From: Hyphomicrobiales bacterium | GTDB lineage: Bacteria; Pseudomonadota; Alphaproteobacteria; Rhizobiales; Rhizobiaceae | Assembly: GCA_900468535.1 (NCBI GenBank) | Contig: UBTY01000026.1 | Span: 124,001 to 188,000 of the forward strand | Direction: 5' to 3' | DNA length: 64,000 nt | Shown: positions 43,550-54,281 of the stretch, piece by piece | Layout of the letters: every line of letters starts with the position of its first letter | How positions within the stretch are numbered: the first letter of the stretch is position 1 | Program-made: the position numbers and the translations under genes | Notes under the pieces: generated by a model | What the model saw: only the letters and a program-made list of their open reading frames with translations | Told to the model about the DNA's origin: nothing | Database searches by the model: none

Positions 43550-44289
43550 TCAACGCTCTTGAAAAGGCGATCCCAACGCATGTTGGCCGGCCACTTCCAG
43601 ATCTCACGGAAGGACGTGTCGTTGCCGAGCGAGAAGAAGATCACGCTGGCACGGCCCACGAGGTTCTCAGCAGGAACGAAGCCGACATCGAAGCGGCTAT
43701 CCAGCGAGTTGTCGCGGTTGTCGCCCATCATGAAGTAATGGCCTTCCGGAACGATGAATTCGCGCGTGTTGTCGCCACGGGAAACCGGGGACTGGTCGAG
43801 CGTATCGTAGCTGACGCCGTCATCAAGCGTTTCGCGGAAAACCGGTACATCCTGACCCGGGTCCTGTGCGTAGTCGGAATTGAAGGTACCATCGGGCACC
43901 TTCGGCACGGGCTTGCCGTTGATGTAGAGAACGCCTTCAGTGACCTGAATATGATCGCCCGGAAGACCGACAAGGCGCTTGATGTAGTCGACTTCAGGAT
44001 TCGGCGGGAAACGGAAGACAACGATATCGCCGCGCTTCGGCTCGCTCGAGAAAATGCGGCCGCTGAAAAGGTTCGGCGAGAACGGCAGCGAGTATTTCGA
44101 ATAGCCGTAAGCGAACTTGTTGACGAAGATGTAATCGCCGACAAGCAGCGTCGGCATCATCGAGCCTGAAGGGATGGTAAAGGGCTGGAAGAATACGGTG
44201 CGGATGACCATCGCCAGGATCAGCGCCTGAGCGATGACCTTGATGTTTTCCCAAAGTGCGTTTGGCTTCGATTCAACTTTTTCGGACAC
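43546..44289 (-). CDS. lepB: Signal peptidase I
   Basis: Cleaves signal peptides from exported proteins at the outer face of the inner membrane. The 247-residue protein has one N-terminal membrane anchor (about 17-36), the catalytic Ser43 in IPSGSMMPTLLVGD, and the Lys box YIKRLVGLPGDHI. GDNRDNSLDSR is near the C-terminus. It lies upstream of rnc and era and is translationally coupled to rnc by overlap. Confidence 0.96.
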   Translation of the reverse strand: MSEKVESKPNALWENIKVIAQALILAMVIRTVFFQPFTIPSGSMMPTLLVGDYIFVNKFAYGYSKYSLPFSPNLFSGRIFSSEPKRGDIVVFRFPPNPEVDYIKRLVGLPGDHIQVTEGVLYINGKPVPKVPDGTFNSDYAQDPGQDVPVFRETLDDGVSYDTLDQSPVSRGDNTREFIVPEGHYFMMGDNRDNSLDSRFDVGFVPAENLVGRASVIFFSLGNDTSFREIWKWPANMRWDRLFKSVE

Positions 44290-44404
44290 GCAGTTTCATT
44301 CCTTCAGGGCATCATCTTGGATGCACGATTTTTCTCGTTCTCTGTAGCGGCTTAGCTCGACTCCGGCAATGCCGCCAACATTAAAAGCGACGACACGCCG
44401 CTGA

Positions 44405-44809
44405 TCAGGGGCTTTCCGGGAGCGCCTCGATTATCACGAATGCTTGAGCCAGCGGATAATCATCCGTTATTGTCAAATGGATGGCGGCGCGATGCCCCGC
44501 CGGCAGCATCGCTTGAAGGATTTCCGCGGCACCGCCGGTCAGCTTCATCGTCGGCTTGCCACTCGGCATGTTGACCACGCCCATGTCCTTCCAGAAGACG
44601 CCCTGCGCGATGCCCGTTCCGAGCGCCTTCGAGCAGGCCTCCTTGGCGGCAAAACGCTTGGCATAGGAAGCGGCACGGTTCGCGCGTCGGTCGGACTTGG
44701 TGCGCTCCACCTCGGTGAAGCAGCGCGACGTGAAACGCTCGCCAAAGCGCTCCAGCGACTTCTCCACCCTTCTGATATCGATGAGATCGCTGCCGATTCC
44801 GATAATCAT
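44405..44809 (-). CDS. acpS: Holo-[acyl-carrier-protein] synthase
   Basis: Transfers the 4'-phosphopantetheine group of CoA to acyl carrier protein. The 134-residue protein has the metal-binding [14 protein letters not shown] (Asp8) and [15 protein letters not shown] with the catalytic Glu. Size and motifs are standard. It overlaps the upstream DUF2062 gene by four bases. A 115-base gap separates it from lepB. Confidence 0.96.
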   Translation of the reverse strand: MIIGIGSDLIDIRRVEKSLERFGERFTSRCFTEVERTKSDRRANRAASYAKRFAAKEACSKALGTGIAQGVFWKDMGVVNMPSGKPTMKLTGGAAEILQAMLPAGHRAAIHLTITDDYPLAQAFVIIEALPESP

Positions 44810-45390
44810 ACGGTCTCCTGAATCGGGTTCGACAGGCGGGCACGGGCTCGCTCAAGCAAACGGGCACGCCGGCGACCCTGGAAGGCCCGGACGGTGTAGA
44901 ATGTCGCGAAGTAAAGGGCTACCGACGTCACCAGAGCGGGCGGTATCGAGCCGATCAGCATCGGCTCCAGGACGGGGCGCCACAACTCTGTAATATGCAA
45001 CTGATGGAACAGGGCGGCGAGATCGACATTTTGCCCCGGCATGGTGTCCTGGCGGCTGAGCAACAGATGACCGATCTCCCACGTCGTTCCCCAGATGAAG
45101 GGATAGGTCAGCGGATTACCGAAGGCTGCGCATCCGAGCGCGGCGGCGACCATGTTGCCGGAGAAAAGATAGCTCAGGATGAAAGCCATCACGAAGTGGA
45201 TGCCGATGAATGGGGTCCACGATACGAAGATGCCGGCCGCGACGCCGACGGCCACCGCATGCGGCGTCGCCCTCAGGCGCAGGACACGCATCACGAGATA
45301 GCGCGGCGGACGCGTCAGCCCCTTGCGGGGCCACAGCAACTCGCGAAGCTTCTCACGAAATCCGGCAGGTTTTCGACGTCTAAACAACAT
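44806..45390 (-). CDS. DUF2062 membrane protein
   Basis: 194 residues with about three membrane segments ([41 protein letters not shown]; a later one near residue 150) and basic termini. The pattern [17 protein letters not shown] and GNPLTYP matches DUF2062, whose function is unknown. ATG 45390 is preferred over an upstream start at 45435. It heads a coupled pair with acpS. Confidence 0.85.
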   Translation of the reverse strand: MLFRRRKPAGFREKLRELLWPRKGLTRPPRYLVMRVLRLRATPHAVAVGVAAGIFVSWTPFIGIHFVMAFILSYLFSGNMVAAALGCAAFGNPLTYPFIWGTTWEIGHLLLSRQDTMPGQNVDLAALFHQLHITELWRPVLEPMLIGSIPPALVTSVALYFATFYTVRAFQGRRRARLLERARARLSNPIQETV

Positions 45391-45479
45391 GGCGCGTATG
45401 TAGTGCAAGGCGCACGGGCATGACAAGAGCGTCAAACCACCTCAGTCATCATTTGATCAGCGCCGACTGAGCACTCTCG

Positions 45480-45504
45480 AGGGGCATGACATTTGGATGC
45501 CCCT
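45480..45504 (-). terminator. Hairpin after the DUF3563 gene
   Basis: AGGGGCAT (45480-45487) pairs with ATGCCCCT (45497-45504) around nine bases. It lies 26 bases past the DUF3563 stop. It lacks a T-run on the minus strand, so its terminator role is tentative. Confidence 0.4.
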
Positions 45505-45530
45505 TCCCTTTCTCAAGTATAAACCCGATA

Positions 45531-45680
45531 TTAACGGGTACGGAACATGCCGCGGTCGACCTGACGCTGGCGATATTCCAGATCAATACGGTCGAACGAA
45601 CCGTTCAGATATGCCATTTCGCGTTCTTCTGCAGTCGGAGCACGCAGCGCACGGGCGATTTTCTTGATCGGCTTGAACAT
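45531..45680 (-). CDS. DUF3563-family small protein
   Basis: 49-residue protein (MFKPIKKIARALRAPTAEE at the start; EYRQRQVDRGMFRTR at the end), with the mid-segment AYLNGSFDRIDLE typical of DUF3563. The start has a GAGG site at the right distance. The family is small, basic at the N-terminus and widespread in Alphaproteobacteria, without a known role. It stands alone between rel and the DUF2062 gene, with intergenic DNA on both sides. Confidence 0.85.
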   Translation of the reverse strand: MFKPIKKIARALRAPTAEEREMAYLNGSFDRIDLEYRQRQVDRGMFRTR

Positions 45681-45861
45681 TTGCTTGCCTCATCTTTCTC
45701 TTCATTTCCTGATGATGAGAAGATAGGCGCTGACGGCCCCGATTACCAACGCTGTAACCTGACGCCAGCCATGCAGCAATCGCATAGCTTGCCCTTCATC
45801 TGCGCTAATTGGGTCATAAAACGATCACAAAATGTGCAATTGCATGCCGACTTGCGCCCGA

Positions 45862-48108
45862 TCACTCGTAGAGACGTCTTACCGTCGCCACGCATTCCAG
45901 CTCGGCCAGTTGCGTAAGCAATTGATTTAGCTGACGTAAATCCCACACTTCGACATCGAGCGTCATTTCGGTGAAGTCTGTGGCAACGCGAACGGTGTTG
46001 AGCACGCGGATATTCACATCGACGCCGGCAACCGTCTGTGCAAGTTTTGCAAGCGTGCCGGGCTCGTTCAGCCCGTTGACCATGATCCGGGCCATGAAGC
46101 GAGATTTATTCGCCTCGTCGAGATCCCATCGCACGTCGATCCAGCGATCGGGCTGCTCGTCGAAGCGCTGCAGGACCGGCGACTGGATCGGATAGATCGT
46201 GATTCCCCTGCCGCTCTCGGTGCTGTCCATGATGCCTACAATGCGATCCCCGGGGACCGCGCCCGTCGGAGCGAACTGCACGTCGACATTGCTGGAGATG
46301 CCGCGGATCGGCACGGCATCGGCATCGATCGCCGCATCGTGGTCGGCAGGCAGGCCCTCGCCCGTCTTCGTCCGACCCGGAATCTTGAAGATCATGCCAG
46401 AAGCGCTGCGGACATTGAACCAGCCATCATCGCCGCTCGGCTTGGCCGTGACGCGCTCTTCCTGATGGTCGGGATAGACCGCGCGCAGCACGTCGAGGGA
46501 GGACATCTCGCCGCGACCAACGGCCGCGATCGCATCCTCGACATCCTTCTGGCCAAGGCGGTGCAGCGCAGGCTTCATCGATTCCCGCGAGAAGATCTTG
46601 CCAGCACGGTCGAAGGTACGCTCCAGAATGCGATGGCCGAGCCCGGCATACTGCTTGCGAATCGCCATACGCGTTGCGCGCCTGATCGCCGCCCGCGCCT
46701 TGCCGGTCACGACGATCTCTTCCCAGGCAGCCGGAGGAACCTGAACCCCCGAGCGGATGATCTCCACCTCGTCGCCGTTCGCAAGCCGTGTCACCAGCGG
46801 CATGATGCGACCGTTGATCTTGGCGCCAACGGTGGTGTCACCGATGTTGGTATGAACAGCGTAAGCGAAATCGATCGGCGTCGCCCCGCGCGGCAAAGCG
46901 ATCAGCTTGCCCTTGGGCGTAAAGCAGAACACTTGATCCTGGAAAAGCTCGAGCTTGGTATGCTCGAGGAATTCTTCGGGGCTGTCGCCTTCCGCAAGCG
47001 CCTCGATCGTATGGCGCAGCCAGGAATAGGCATTGGACTCTCGTGACAGAATATCGCCGTCGGCGTTCGATGCACCGTCCTTGTAAAGCGTGTGGGCCGC
47101 AATACCGAACTCGGCAATCTCATGCATCCGCTTCGTACGGATCTGCAGCTCGATACGCTGGCTCGACGGACCGACGATCGTCGTATGGAGCGAACGATAG
47201 TCGTTCTGCTTCGGCGTGGAGATGTAGTCCTTGAAACGGCCCGGAACCACGCGCCAGCGCGTATGGACGATGCCGAGGGCGCGATAGCAGGCCGGAATGT
47301 CATCGACGATGATACGGAAGCCATAGACGTCGGACAGCTGCTCGAAAGACAGCGACTTCGACTGCATCTTGCGGAAGACCGAGTATGGTTTCTTCTGGCG
47401 GCCCTTCACATAGGCATTGGTGAGACCGCTGGCGACCAGGAGATCGCGCAACTCGGTCTCGATCTTCTTGACCAGACCTTCATTGCGGCGAGACAGCTCT
47501 TCCAGACGCTTGGTGACGGTCTCGTAGGCTTCCGGATTGATATGACGGAAGGACAGGTCCTCGAGCTCTTCTCGCATGTCCTGCATACCCATGCGGCCGG
47601 CGAGCGGCGCATAGATATCCATCGTCTCCTCGGAGATGCGGGCGCGCTTCTCCGGCGACATATGATCGAGCGTGCGCATGTTGTGCAGGCGGTCCGCCAG
47701 CTTAACCAGCAGGACGCGCACGTCGTCGGAGATCGCCAGCAGCAGCTTGCGGAGATTTTCGGCCTGCTTGGCCTTCTTGGTAACGAGATCGAGCTTCTTG
47801 ATCTTCGTCAGGCCCTCGACGAGGCGACCGATATCTTCTCCGAAGAGCTCGTCGATCTCGGCACGAGTGGCCGTTGTGTCCTCGATCGTGTCGTGCAGCA
47901 GGGCGACCGCGATCGTCGATTCATCGAGATGCATATCCGTGAGGATCGCCGCGACTTCAAGGGGATGGGAGATGTAGGGATCGCCGCTCGCGCGCTTCTG
48001 CTGCCCATGCTTCTGCATGGCGTAGACGTAGGCTTTGTTCAGCAGCGCTTCGTTGGCATCGGGCTTATATTTCTGAACCCGCTCCACGAGCTCGTACTGC
48101 CGCATCAT
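45862..48108 (-). CDS. rel: Bifunctional (p)ppGpp synthetase/hydrolase
   Basis: Makes and degrades the stringent-response alarmones. The 748-residue protein has an HD hydrolase domain with HD at residues 72-73 (LLHDTIEDTTA). A synthetase domain (YGFRIIVDDIPACYRALGIVH), a TGS domain (FCFTPKGKLIALPRGATPIDFAYAVH) and a C-terminal ACT domain follow. The intact HD motif points to the bifunctional Rel/SpoT type, usual for single-Rel alphaproteobacteria. The ATG-ATG pair at 48108/48105 is the likely start. It follows rpoZ on the same strand. Confidence 0.96.
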   Translation of the reverse strand: MMRQYELVERVQKYKPDANEALLNKAYVYAMQKHGQQKRASGDPYISHPLEVAAILTDMHLDESTIAVALLHDTIEDTTATRAEIDELFGEDIGRLVEGLTKIKKLDLVTKKAKQAENLRKLLLAISDDVRVLLVKLADRLHNMRTLDHMSPEKRARISEETMDIYAPLAGRMGMQDMREELEDLSFRHINPEAYETVTKRLEELSRRNEGLVKKIETELRDLLVASGLTNAYVKGRQKKPYSVFRKMQSKSLSFEQLSDVYGFRIIVDDIPACYRALGIVHTRWRVVPGRFKDYISTPKQNDYRSLHTTIVGPSSQRIELQIRTKRMHEIAEFGIAAHTLYKDGASNADGDILSRESNAYSWLRHTIEALAEGDSPEEFLEHTKLELFQDQVFCFTPKGKLIALPRGATPIDFAYAVHTNIGDTTVGAKINGRIMPLVTRLANGDEVEIIRSGVQVPPAAWEEIVVTGKARAAIRRATRMAIRKQYAGLGHRILERTFDRAGKIFSRESMKPALHRLGQKDVEDAIAAVGRGEMSSLDVLRAVYPDHQEERVTAKPSGDDGWFNVRSASGMIFKIPGRTKTGEGLPADHDAAIDADAVPIRGISSNVDVQFAPTGAVPGDRIVGIMDSTESGRGITIYPIQSPVLQRFDEQPDRWIDVRWDLDEANKSRFMARIMVNGLNEPGTLAKLAQTVAGVDVNIRVLNTVRVATDFTEMTLDVEVWDLRQLNQLLTQLAELECVATVRRLYE

Positions 48109-48211
48109 CCCGAAGCCACTCCACCACAAAAGAAAAGCGCGCCAATCATGGATTGGCGCACATGACAATCAATCATATGCCGAAGCAATATTGAAGCAAG
48201 ATTGACGATTG

Positions 48212-48247
48212 GTAATCGTCGCTCTCTTAGTAATCGTCGCTCTTTTC
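48212..48247. repeat. 18-bp tandem duplication at the rpoZ 3' end
   Basis: GTAATCGTCGCTCTCTTA (48212-48229) and GTAATCGTCGCTCTTTTC (48230-48247) match at 16 of 18 bases. The second copy holds the last codons of rpoZ, ending just inside its stop. The first copy starts with that stop and would encode SDDY again if read through. Confidence 0.75.
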
Positions 48248-48625
48248 TGGCGGAACCAGACCTTCGATACCGGCCAGAAGCTCTTCTTCCGACATCTGGT
48301 CGAAGGTAACGGTTTCCGGCAGGTCTTCCTGCTCTTCGCCTTCGCTGACGGCAGCGGCGGCGATGAGGCTTGCCGGATCGGGCTCGGGCTCGTCGACTTC
48401 GACATGCTTCTGCAGCGAGTGGATCAGGTCTTCCTTCAGATCGTCGGGAGACAGCGTCTCGTCAGCGATCTCGCGCAGCGCGACGACAGGGTTCTTGTCG
48501 TTGTCGCGGTCGATGGTGATCGACGCACCCTGGGAAATCAGCCGCGCGCGGTGGCTGGCAAGCAGAACCAGCTCGAAGCGGTTCTCAACTTTGTCAATGC
48601 AATCTTCAACTGTGACACGGGCCAT
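48227..48625 (-). CDS. rpoZ: RNA polymerase omega subunit
   Basis: Small RNA polymerase subunit that aids beta' folding and, in some bacteria, ppGpp binding. The 132-residue protein starts [20 protein letters not shown] and has [12 protein letters not shown] and [15 protein letters not shown], the conserved core. An acidic C-terminal extension follows, common in rhizobia. ATG 48625 is the family start. It is immediately upstream of rel, a conserved pairing with ppGpp metabolism. Confidence 0.96.
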   Translation of the reverse strand: MARVTVEDCIDKVENRFELVLLASHRARLISQGASITIDRDNDKNPVVALREIADETLSPDDLKEDLIHSLQKHVEVDEPEPDPASLIAAAAVSEGEEQEDLPETVTFDQMSEEELLAGIEGLVPPEKSDDY

Positions 48626-48916
48626 TGCCTGTCCTTTACGGGTCGTGATCTCGGGATTAGCAGGGCGATACAATTAAAAGCGGACAAATTCAAGTTTTTC
48701 GTGAAAGCTGATTTGCCACAGCCACGTACGATCCAATTCAGAGGAGAATGCGGGAATTCCACCGAAAGTTGCTTGGAATATCCCGAATCGTGCCCTAAAT
48801 CATTCTTATATGAATAGTTCATAAAGTAAGAATTGTTCTGGTCTTTGCTTTAACTCGTTGATCCGATGGGTTTTTTAACAAAGGCCTTTCGATTGCTCAA
48901 AGTGGATTGGTACGCG

Positions 48917-49495
48917 ATGTTTGACCCGCGCGAAAAAATTGCTCTTTTCATTGATGGCGCCAATCTCTACGCCGCATCCAAGAGTTTGGGCTTCGATATC
49001 GACTACAGAAAGCTTCTGAAGGCGTTTCAGAAGCGCGGTTATCTGTTGCGCGCCTATTATTACACGGCGCTGATCGAGGATCAGGAGTATTCCTCCATTC
49101 GTCCGCTGATCGATTGGCTTGACTACAACGGCTACAAGGTCGTGACCAAGCCCGCCAAAGAATTCACCGACTCCATGGGGCGCCGGAAGATCAAGGGCAA
49201 CATGGACATCGAGCTTGCGATCGATGCCATGGAGCAGTCGGAAACGGTCGATCATCTTGTGATCTTCTCCGGCGACGGCGACTTCACGACGCTCGTGGAA
49301 GCCCTGCAGAGACGCGGCCGCAAGGTCTCGATCATCTCGACGATGGCAACTCAGCCGCCGATGATCGCTGACGATCTGCGCCGGCAGGCCGACCATTTTA
49401 TTGATTTGCTGTCCTTGAAGAGCGAGATCGGTCGCGATGCCTCGGAGCGTCCCCCTCGTCCGGCTGAGCCGGCTTCCAGTGACGCGGAAAGCTGA
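48917..49495 (+). CDS. NYN-domain (LabA/DUF88-like) putative RNase
   Basis: 192 residues of the NYN family, a PIN-like nuclease fold. Acidic residues of the predicted active site are visible in IALFIDGANLYAAS, GNMDIELAIDAME and LVIFSGDGDFTTLVEALQRRG. The C-terminal tail is proline-rich. ATG 48917 gives the start I recall for relatives; an in-frame ATG at 48866 would add 17 residues. It is divergent from rpoZ across about 290 bases of AT-rich DNA. The RNA substrate is unknown. Confidence 0.82.
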   Translation: MFDPREKIALFIDGANLYAASKSLGFDIDYRKLLKAFQKRGYLLRAYYYTALIEDQEYSSIRPLIDWLDYNGYKVVTKPAKEFTDSMGRRKIKGNMDIELAIDAMEQSETVDHLVIFSGDGDFTTLVEALQRRGRKVSIISTMATQPPMIADDLRRQADHFIDLLSLKSEIGRDASERPPRPAEPASSDAES

Positions 49496-49536
49496 CACCT
49501 TCTGGCGGCGGGGGTTCGTCCAGCGCCGCTAAAGGC

Positions 49537-50016
49537 TCAGCTGTTTTCTCGCAGCAACCGGCCCTTCTGACGATTCCAGTCGCGTTCCTTCTCGGTTTCG
49601 CGCTTGTCGTGCAGCTTCTTGCCCTTGGCAAGCGCCAGTTCCATCTTGGCGCGGCCACGATCATTGAAGTAGATCTTCAATGGAACGAGGGTCATTCCCT
49701 CGCGATTGATCCCGACCCGAAGCCGATTGATTTCCCTGCTCGAAAGCAGCAGCTTGCGGCGACGGCGCGGCTCATGGTTGAAGCGATTGGCCTGGAGATA
49801 TTCGGGCAGGTAGGAATTGATCAGCCAGATCTCGCCATCCTCGTCCGAGGCGTATGACTCGGCGATATTGGCTTTTCCTTCGCGCAAGGATTTGACCTCG
49901 GTGCCCTTCAAGACGAGCCCGGCTTCATAGGTGTCGATAATCTCGTAGTTGTAGCGCGCCTTCCGATTTTCGGCGACGATCTTCTTCACAACACGCTGAC
50001 TGCCTTTGGGGGCCAT
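49537..50016 (-). CDS. smpB: SsrA-binding protein SmpB
   Basis: Partner of tmRNA in rescue of stalled ribosomes. The 159-residue protein has the OB-fold motifs [40 protein letters not shown] and [20 protein letters not shown] basic C-terminal tail supports function in the A site. Length is standard. The ssrA gene is not in this window. It is downstream of dapA on the same strand. Confidence 0.96.
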   Translation of the reverse strand: MAPKGSQRVVKKIVAENRKARYNYEIIDTYEAGLVLKGTEVKSLREGKANIAESYASDEDGEIWLINSYLPEYLQANRFNHEPRRRRKLLLSSREINRLRVGINREGMTLVPLKIYFNDRGRAKMELALAKGKKLHDKRETEKERDWNRQKGRLLRENS

Positions 50017-50115
50017 GAAAGGAATTCCAGTCCTTGGACGGCGCGACGATCTCGCCGTCTATTCTGATATCTTATCTAGAGGTCCGCAAAGCCGTTGTGA
50101 AGGGCAGCGGATGGC

Positions 50116-51000
50116 TCAGTTCAGCAGGCCGGCGTGGCGCAGGGCTGCGTCGATTGCCGCCTCGGTGCCGGGCTCCAGCGTTGAAATGAGCGGGGAGCGA
50201 ACATTGCGGCTCATCCGGCCGAGCTTGGAAAGGCCGTATTTCGCGCCACAGAGACCGGGCTCCAGGAAAATCGCCTTGTGCAACGGCATAAGGCGGTCCT
50301 GATATTCAAGCGCCTTTGCGTAGTCTCCGGCAAGCGTCGCTGCCTGGAACTCCGCGGAGAGGCGCGGTGCCACGTTGGCGGTAACCGAAATACAGCCTAC
50401 GCCACCGTGCGCATTGAAGCCGAGCGCGGTCGCGTCCTCGCCAGAGAGCTGCCGGAAGTCCTTGCCGCACGTCAGGCGCTGTTCGGACACGCGCTCGATC
50501 TTGCCCGTGGCGTCCTTGACGCCGACAATGTTCGCGTGTGCCTTGGCGAGTGCACCCATGGTCTCGGGGGTCATGTCGACCACGGAGCGGCCCGGAATAT
50601 TGTAGATGTAGATCGGAAGCTTCACAGCCTCGGCGATTGCCGAGAAATGCGCGAACAGGCCCTTCTGCGTCGGCTTGTTGTAGTAAGGCGTCACCACGAG
50701 GATGCCATCGGCACCGGCCTTTTCGGCATGTTGCGCAAGCTCGATCGCTTCGCGTGTGTTGTTGGAGCCGGCGCCGGCCATGACCGGAACGCGCTTCGCA
50801 GCGGCTTCAATACAGAGTTCCACGACCCGTTTGTGCTCGGCATGCGACAGCGTGGGAGACTCGCCGGTTGTGCCGACCGGAACAAGACCGTTGCTGCCTT
50901 CCTTGATTTGCCAGTCGACATGAGCGACAAAAGAGGCCTCATCGACCTGACCGGCATCAGTGAAGGGTGTGACGAGAGCGGGAATGGATCCCTGGAACAT
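50116..51000 (-). CDS. dapA: 4-hydroxy-tetrahydrodipicolinate synthase
   Basis: Condenses pyruvate with aspartate semialdehyde, the first step of the lysine/diaminopimelate branch. The 294-residue protein is a TIM barrel with the Schiff-base lysine in [14 protein letters not shown], the tyrosine in [13 protein letters not shown] and the loop [14 protein letters not shown] 51000 follows AAGGAG. A plausible promoter lies at 51061-51089. It is divergent from the lytic transglycosylase gene. Confidence 0.96.
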   Translation of the reverse strand: MFQGSIPALVTPFTDAGQVDEASFVAHVDWQIKEGSNGLVPVGTTGESPTLSHAEHKRVVELCIEAAAKRVPVMAGAGSNNTREAIELAQHAEKAGADGILVVTPYYNKPTQKGLFAHFSAIAEAVKLPIYIYNIPGRSVVDMTPETMGALAKAHANIVGVKDATGKIERVSEQRLTCGKDFRQLSGEDATALGFNAHGGVGCISVTANVAPRLSAEFQAATLAGDYAKALEYQDRLMPLHKAIFLEPGLCGAKYGLSKLGRMSRNVRSPLISTLEPGTEAAIDAALRHAGLLN

Positions 51001-51060
51001 GCAGAACTCCTTACGGCCACAATCCATGGTTCGGCCGCATTCCTTGAATATGAGGAGCGC

Positions 51061-51089
51061 ACCATAGTGCGGTGAAAACGCCGCGACAA
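51061..51089 (-). promoter_or_regulatory. Candidate dapA promoter
   Basis: On the minus strand: TTGTCG, 17 bases, TATGGT, ending about 60 bases before the dapA start. Spacing is ideal and both hexamers match the consensus at four of six bases. Confidence 0.4.
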
Positions 51090-51215
51090 GCGCGCAGAGG
51101 TCGGATTGGCGGAAATTCCGATAGCAAATGTGAATGAAATTTAACCGCTTCGGTAAGCTTTCATTAATATGCGTCCGAGCAAATGTAGGACGTGTTTCCA
51201 TTGTGAGTGTCCAGC

Positions 51216-53285
51216 ATGAAGCGAGCCGTCCTGATCCTCTCCGCCCTCGGCCTTACAGCCGCTGCGTGGAGCAGCGTTGCGTCGCCGCTGCCGGGCGAGG
51301 ACATTCCCGTTCCCGATGTCAAGCCGATCGGATTCGTTCCACAGACACGCGCGCCGGAGTCAATCATAACGGGTGCGATCCCCCGGGGACCCGCCGTCGC
51401 GCCAGTGGCAAGCGACCTCAAGACCGGGCTGGATGCGCTCAGCGCCCGCAACCCGCTGCAGGCGATTGCGATCCGCGACAGCATGAAAAGCGGCACGCTT
51501 GATCGGCACATCCTGACATGGGCGATCGCCGTATCGGCGCAAAAGGGTATTCCCTCGGTCGAGATCGCGACGGCTGCCCAGGAACTCCAGGGATGGCCGG
51601 GTCTCGCCAAACTGCGCGCCTATTCGGAACGCGCTCTTTACGATGAAAACCCGGCGCCGAGCGCGGTGTTGGCGGCATTCGGAGAAACCGCGCCCGAGAC
51701 GAATTCGGGCGCGATGATCCTCGCGCGTGCGCTCGTTGCAACCGGCAAACAGGCCCAGGCGGCAAAGTATATCCGCAAGATCTGGCGCGGCCAGACGATG
51801 GACACCGCGACGGAAGACAAGATTCTCAACGAGTTTTCAGGGCTTCTGACTGCCGCCGATCACAAGGCGCGGATGGAGTATCTGATGTACCGAAACCGCG
51901 CCGCGCAGGCGAAGCGGTTTGGTGATTTCGGCCAGGCACAGTCGCTCTACAATGCCTGGAATGCCGTCATCGGCAAGGCGGCAAACGCCGAGGCGCTTCT
52001 CGCCTCCGTCGATGGCAAGTGGCACAACGACCCCGGTTACCTCTTTGCCCGTATCGAATATCTGCGGAAGCAGGAGCGTTATGGCGACGCGGCAAAGCTG
52101 CTGAAGCAAATGCCGCGCGACCGCGACGAACTTGTGAATGCCGGTGAATGGTGGAACGAGCAACGCATCGTCAGCCGCGGGCTTGTGGATCAGGGAGATT
52201 TCAAGGCCGCCTATGGCATTGTTTCCAGCTATGCCGCCACGGCGCCGACCGATATTGTCGAGGCCGAGTTTCATGCTGGCTGGTATGCCCTTCGCGGTCT
52301 GCAGGATGCAGGCACCGCCCAAAGCCATTTCCGCAAGATCCTGAATTTCTCGAACGGTCCGCTTTCGGTGTCTCGCGCCTGGTACTGGATGGGCCGCTCC
52401 GCCGAGGCCGGCGGCCCCGGGAAGGCCAGTGATTTCTACGCGAAGGCCGCGAGTTACCCGACGACTTTCTACGGCCAGCTCGCCGGCGAAAAGCTCGGCC
52501 GCAAGACGCTGAACGTCAGTTATCCCTCCCCCTCGTCCGCAGATCGGGAGCGCTATCAGGGCCGCGAAGCGGTGCAGGCTATTGCCAGGCTCGACGCCGC
52601 CGGCCACGGCTGGCGCGCGAAGGATCTCTATCTCGCGTTGGCCGATCAGCTACAGAGCCCAGGCGAACTTGCGATTCTCAGCGCACAGGCCGAACGCTCC
52701 GGCGACCACCATCTGTCGCTACAAATCGGCAAAACCGCCTATTCCCGTGGTATCGATGTTGCCGCTCTGGCATTTCCGCTCGGCGTCATTCCGGCAGGAG
52801 CCAATATCTCCGGGTCCGGCAAGGCGCTGGCCTATGCGATCGCCCGTCAGGAGAGCGCCTTCAACCCGGCGGCGGTTTCGGTTGCCGATGCCCGCGGCCT
52901 GCTGCAGATTTTGCCCGGAACGGCGAAGGCCGTCGCCAAGCGCCACAACATCACCTATTCGAAAGACAAGCTGACGACGGATGCAGGCTATAATGCCACG
53001 CTCGGCGCGCATTATCTCGGCGAGCAGATCGATACGTTCGGCGGTTCATATATCATGACGTTCATCGCCTATAACGCGGGGCCGAAGCGCGTGCCGGAGT
53101 GGATCGGCCGCTACGGTGACCCGCGCGGCAAGTCCATTGACGCCGTCGTCGACTGGATCGAGCGAATCCCCTTCCCCGAAACGCGCAACTACGTCCAGCG
53201 GGTGATGGAGAACTATGAGGTGTACAAAGCTCGCCTCGGCCAGCCCGCCGACCTGCAAGGCGACCTGATCAACGGACGCTCCTGA
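51216..53285 (+). CDS. Soluble lytic transglycosylase (Slt70-like)
   Basis: Periplasmic peptidoglycan lytic transglycosylase, 689 residues. A signal peptide (about 1-25) is followed by a long helical superhelix (about 60-520) and a C-terminal SLT domain with the catalytic Glu in [33 protein letters not shown] and [16 protein letters not shown] follow. A proline-rich linker near residue 30-55 is typical of rhizobial versions. GTG at 51207 is an alternative start three codons earlier. Confidence 0.93.
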   Translation: MKRAVLILSALGLTAAAWSSVASPLPGEDIPVPDVKPIGFVPQTRAPESIITGAIPRGPAVAPVASDLKTGLDALSARNPLQAIAIRDSMKSGTLDRHILTWAIAVSAQKGIPSVEIATAAQELQGWPGLAKLRAYSERALYDENPAPSAVLAAFGETAPETNSGAMILARALVATGKQAQAAKYIRKIWRGQTMDTATEDKILNEFSGLLTAADHKARMEYLMYRNRAAQAKRFGDFGQAQSLYNAWNAVIGKAANAEALLASVDGKWHNDPGYLFARIEYLRKQERYGDAAKLLKQMPRDRDELVNAGEWWNEQRIVSRGLVDQGDFKAAYGIVSSYAATAPTDIVEAEFHAGWYALRGLQDAGTAQSHFRKILNFSNGPLSVSRAWYWMGRSAEAGGPGKASDFYAKAASYPTTFYGQLAGEKLGRKTLNVSYPSPSSADRERYQGREAVQAIARLDAAGHGWRAKDLYLALADQLQSPGELAILSAQAERSGDHHLSLQIGKTAYSRGIDVAALAFPLGVIPAGANISGSGKALAYAIARQESAFNPAAVSVADARGLLQILPGTAKAVAKRHNITYSKDKLTTDAGYNATLGAHYLGEQIDTFGGSYIMTFIAYNAGPKRVPEWIGRYGDPRGKSIDAVVDWIERIPFPETRNYVQRVMENYEVYKARLGQPADLQGDLINGRS

Positions 53286-53350
53286 ACCAATTTCGTTTGC
53301 AAGCGCGCTTCAACCGCCGTTAGTCTCCAATGAAACTGGGAGACGACGCG

Positions 53351-54244
53351 ATGGAAAATGCTGCGAATGCCGGTTTCGTGCAACGGCAGGTGAGCGCGGA
53401 GGACGGCCTGGTGCTGTCGCTGCGTGACTATCCCGTACGGCCGGATGGAAACCCGCAATCACTGCCGATCGTCTGCCTCCCCGGCCTGACGCGCAATGCG
53501 CGCGACTTTCATCAGCTTGCTCTTGCGTTATCGCAGGACCGGTCTGCGGCGCGTCGTGTGATCGCACTCGATTATCGTGGGCGTGGGCTCTCCGGCTGGG
53601 ATGCCAACAAGGAAAACTATTCAATCGCCGTCGAGGCGCGCGATGTCCTTACTGTCTGTGATCATCTTGGCATCGAGCGCGCCGTCTTCATCGGCACGTC
53701 GCGCGGTGGACTGATCCTTCACATTCTCACCGCTATGAGACCAGCATTGCTGGCGGGTGCGGTCCTCAACGACATCGGACCTGTCATCGAAGCCAAAGGT
53801 CTGATGCGGATTCGCGATTATCTGAACCGCGGCGGACTTGCTCGGGATTGGAACGAGGCTGTCGCGGCGCTACAGGCGAATCATGGCCGGCACTTTACCG
53901 CTCTAAACGATGAAGACTGGCGCGAGATGGCCAACGCCATTTACCGGATGGTCGACGGCCACATTGCCCCGGACGTCGATCCCGCCATTGCGGAAGCATT
54001 GCTTACCGTCGATTTCGAGAAGCCCCTGCCCGATCTCTGGCAACAGTTCGATGCCTTCCGGGAGATTGCGCTATTGGTGATCCGAGGAGAGCATTCCGAT
54101 CTTCTGTCGGAGAAGACAGTTGAAGAGATGCGTGAGCGTATTCCGCGGATAGTCACAAGCGTTGCCGAAGGCCAGGGCCATGCGCCGTTGCTGCATTTGG
54201 CGCCGGTTTACAGCGAACTTCGTCGTTTCCTCGCCAGCAATTAA
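53351..54244 (+). CDS. Alpha/beta-fold hydrolase
   Basis: 297 residues. The oxyanion region CLPGLTRNARDFHQLA and ALDYRGRGLS precede the nucleophile elbow FIGTSRGGLILHILT. An acidic residue near IRGEHSDLL and the His in GQGHAPLLH complete the triad. The pattern resembles esterases and haloalkane dehalogenase-type hydrolases, but no substrate can be assigned. ATG 53351 follows GGGAGAC; ATG 53330 is an alternative. Confidence 0.88.
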   Translation: MENAANAGFVQRQVSAEDGLVLSLRDYPVRPDGNPQSLPIVCLPGLTRNARDFHQLALALSQDRSAARRVIALDYRGRGLSGWDANKENYSIAVEARDVLTVCDHLGIERAVFIGTSRGGLILHILTAMRPALLAGAVLNDIGPVIEAKGLMRIRDYLNRGGLARDWNEAVAALQANHGRHFTALNDEDWREMANAIYRMVDGHIAPDVDPAIAEALLTVDFEKPLPDLWQQFDAFREIALLVIRGEHSDLLSEKTVEEMRERIPRIVTSVAEGQGHAPLLHLAPVYSELRRFLASN

Positions 54245-54281
54245 GCCCTTTGTGGCCCGGCTCCGTTCAGTCGAAACACAG

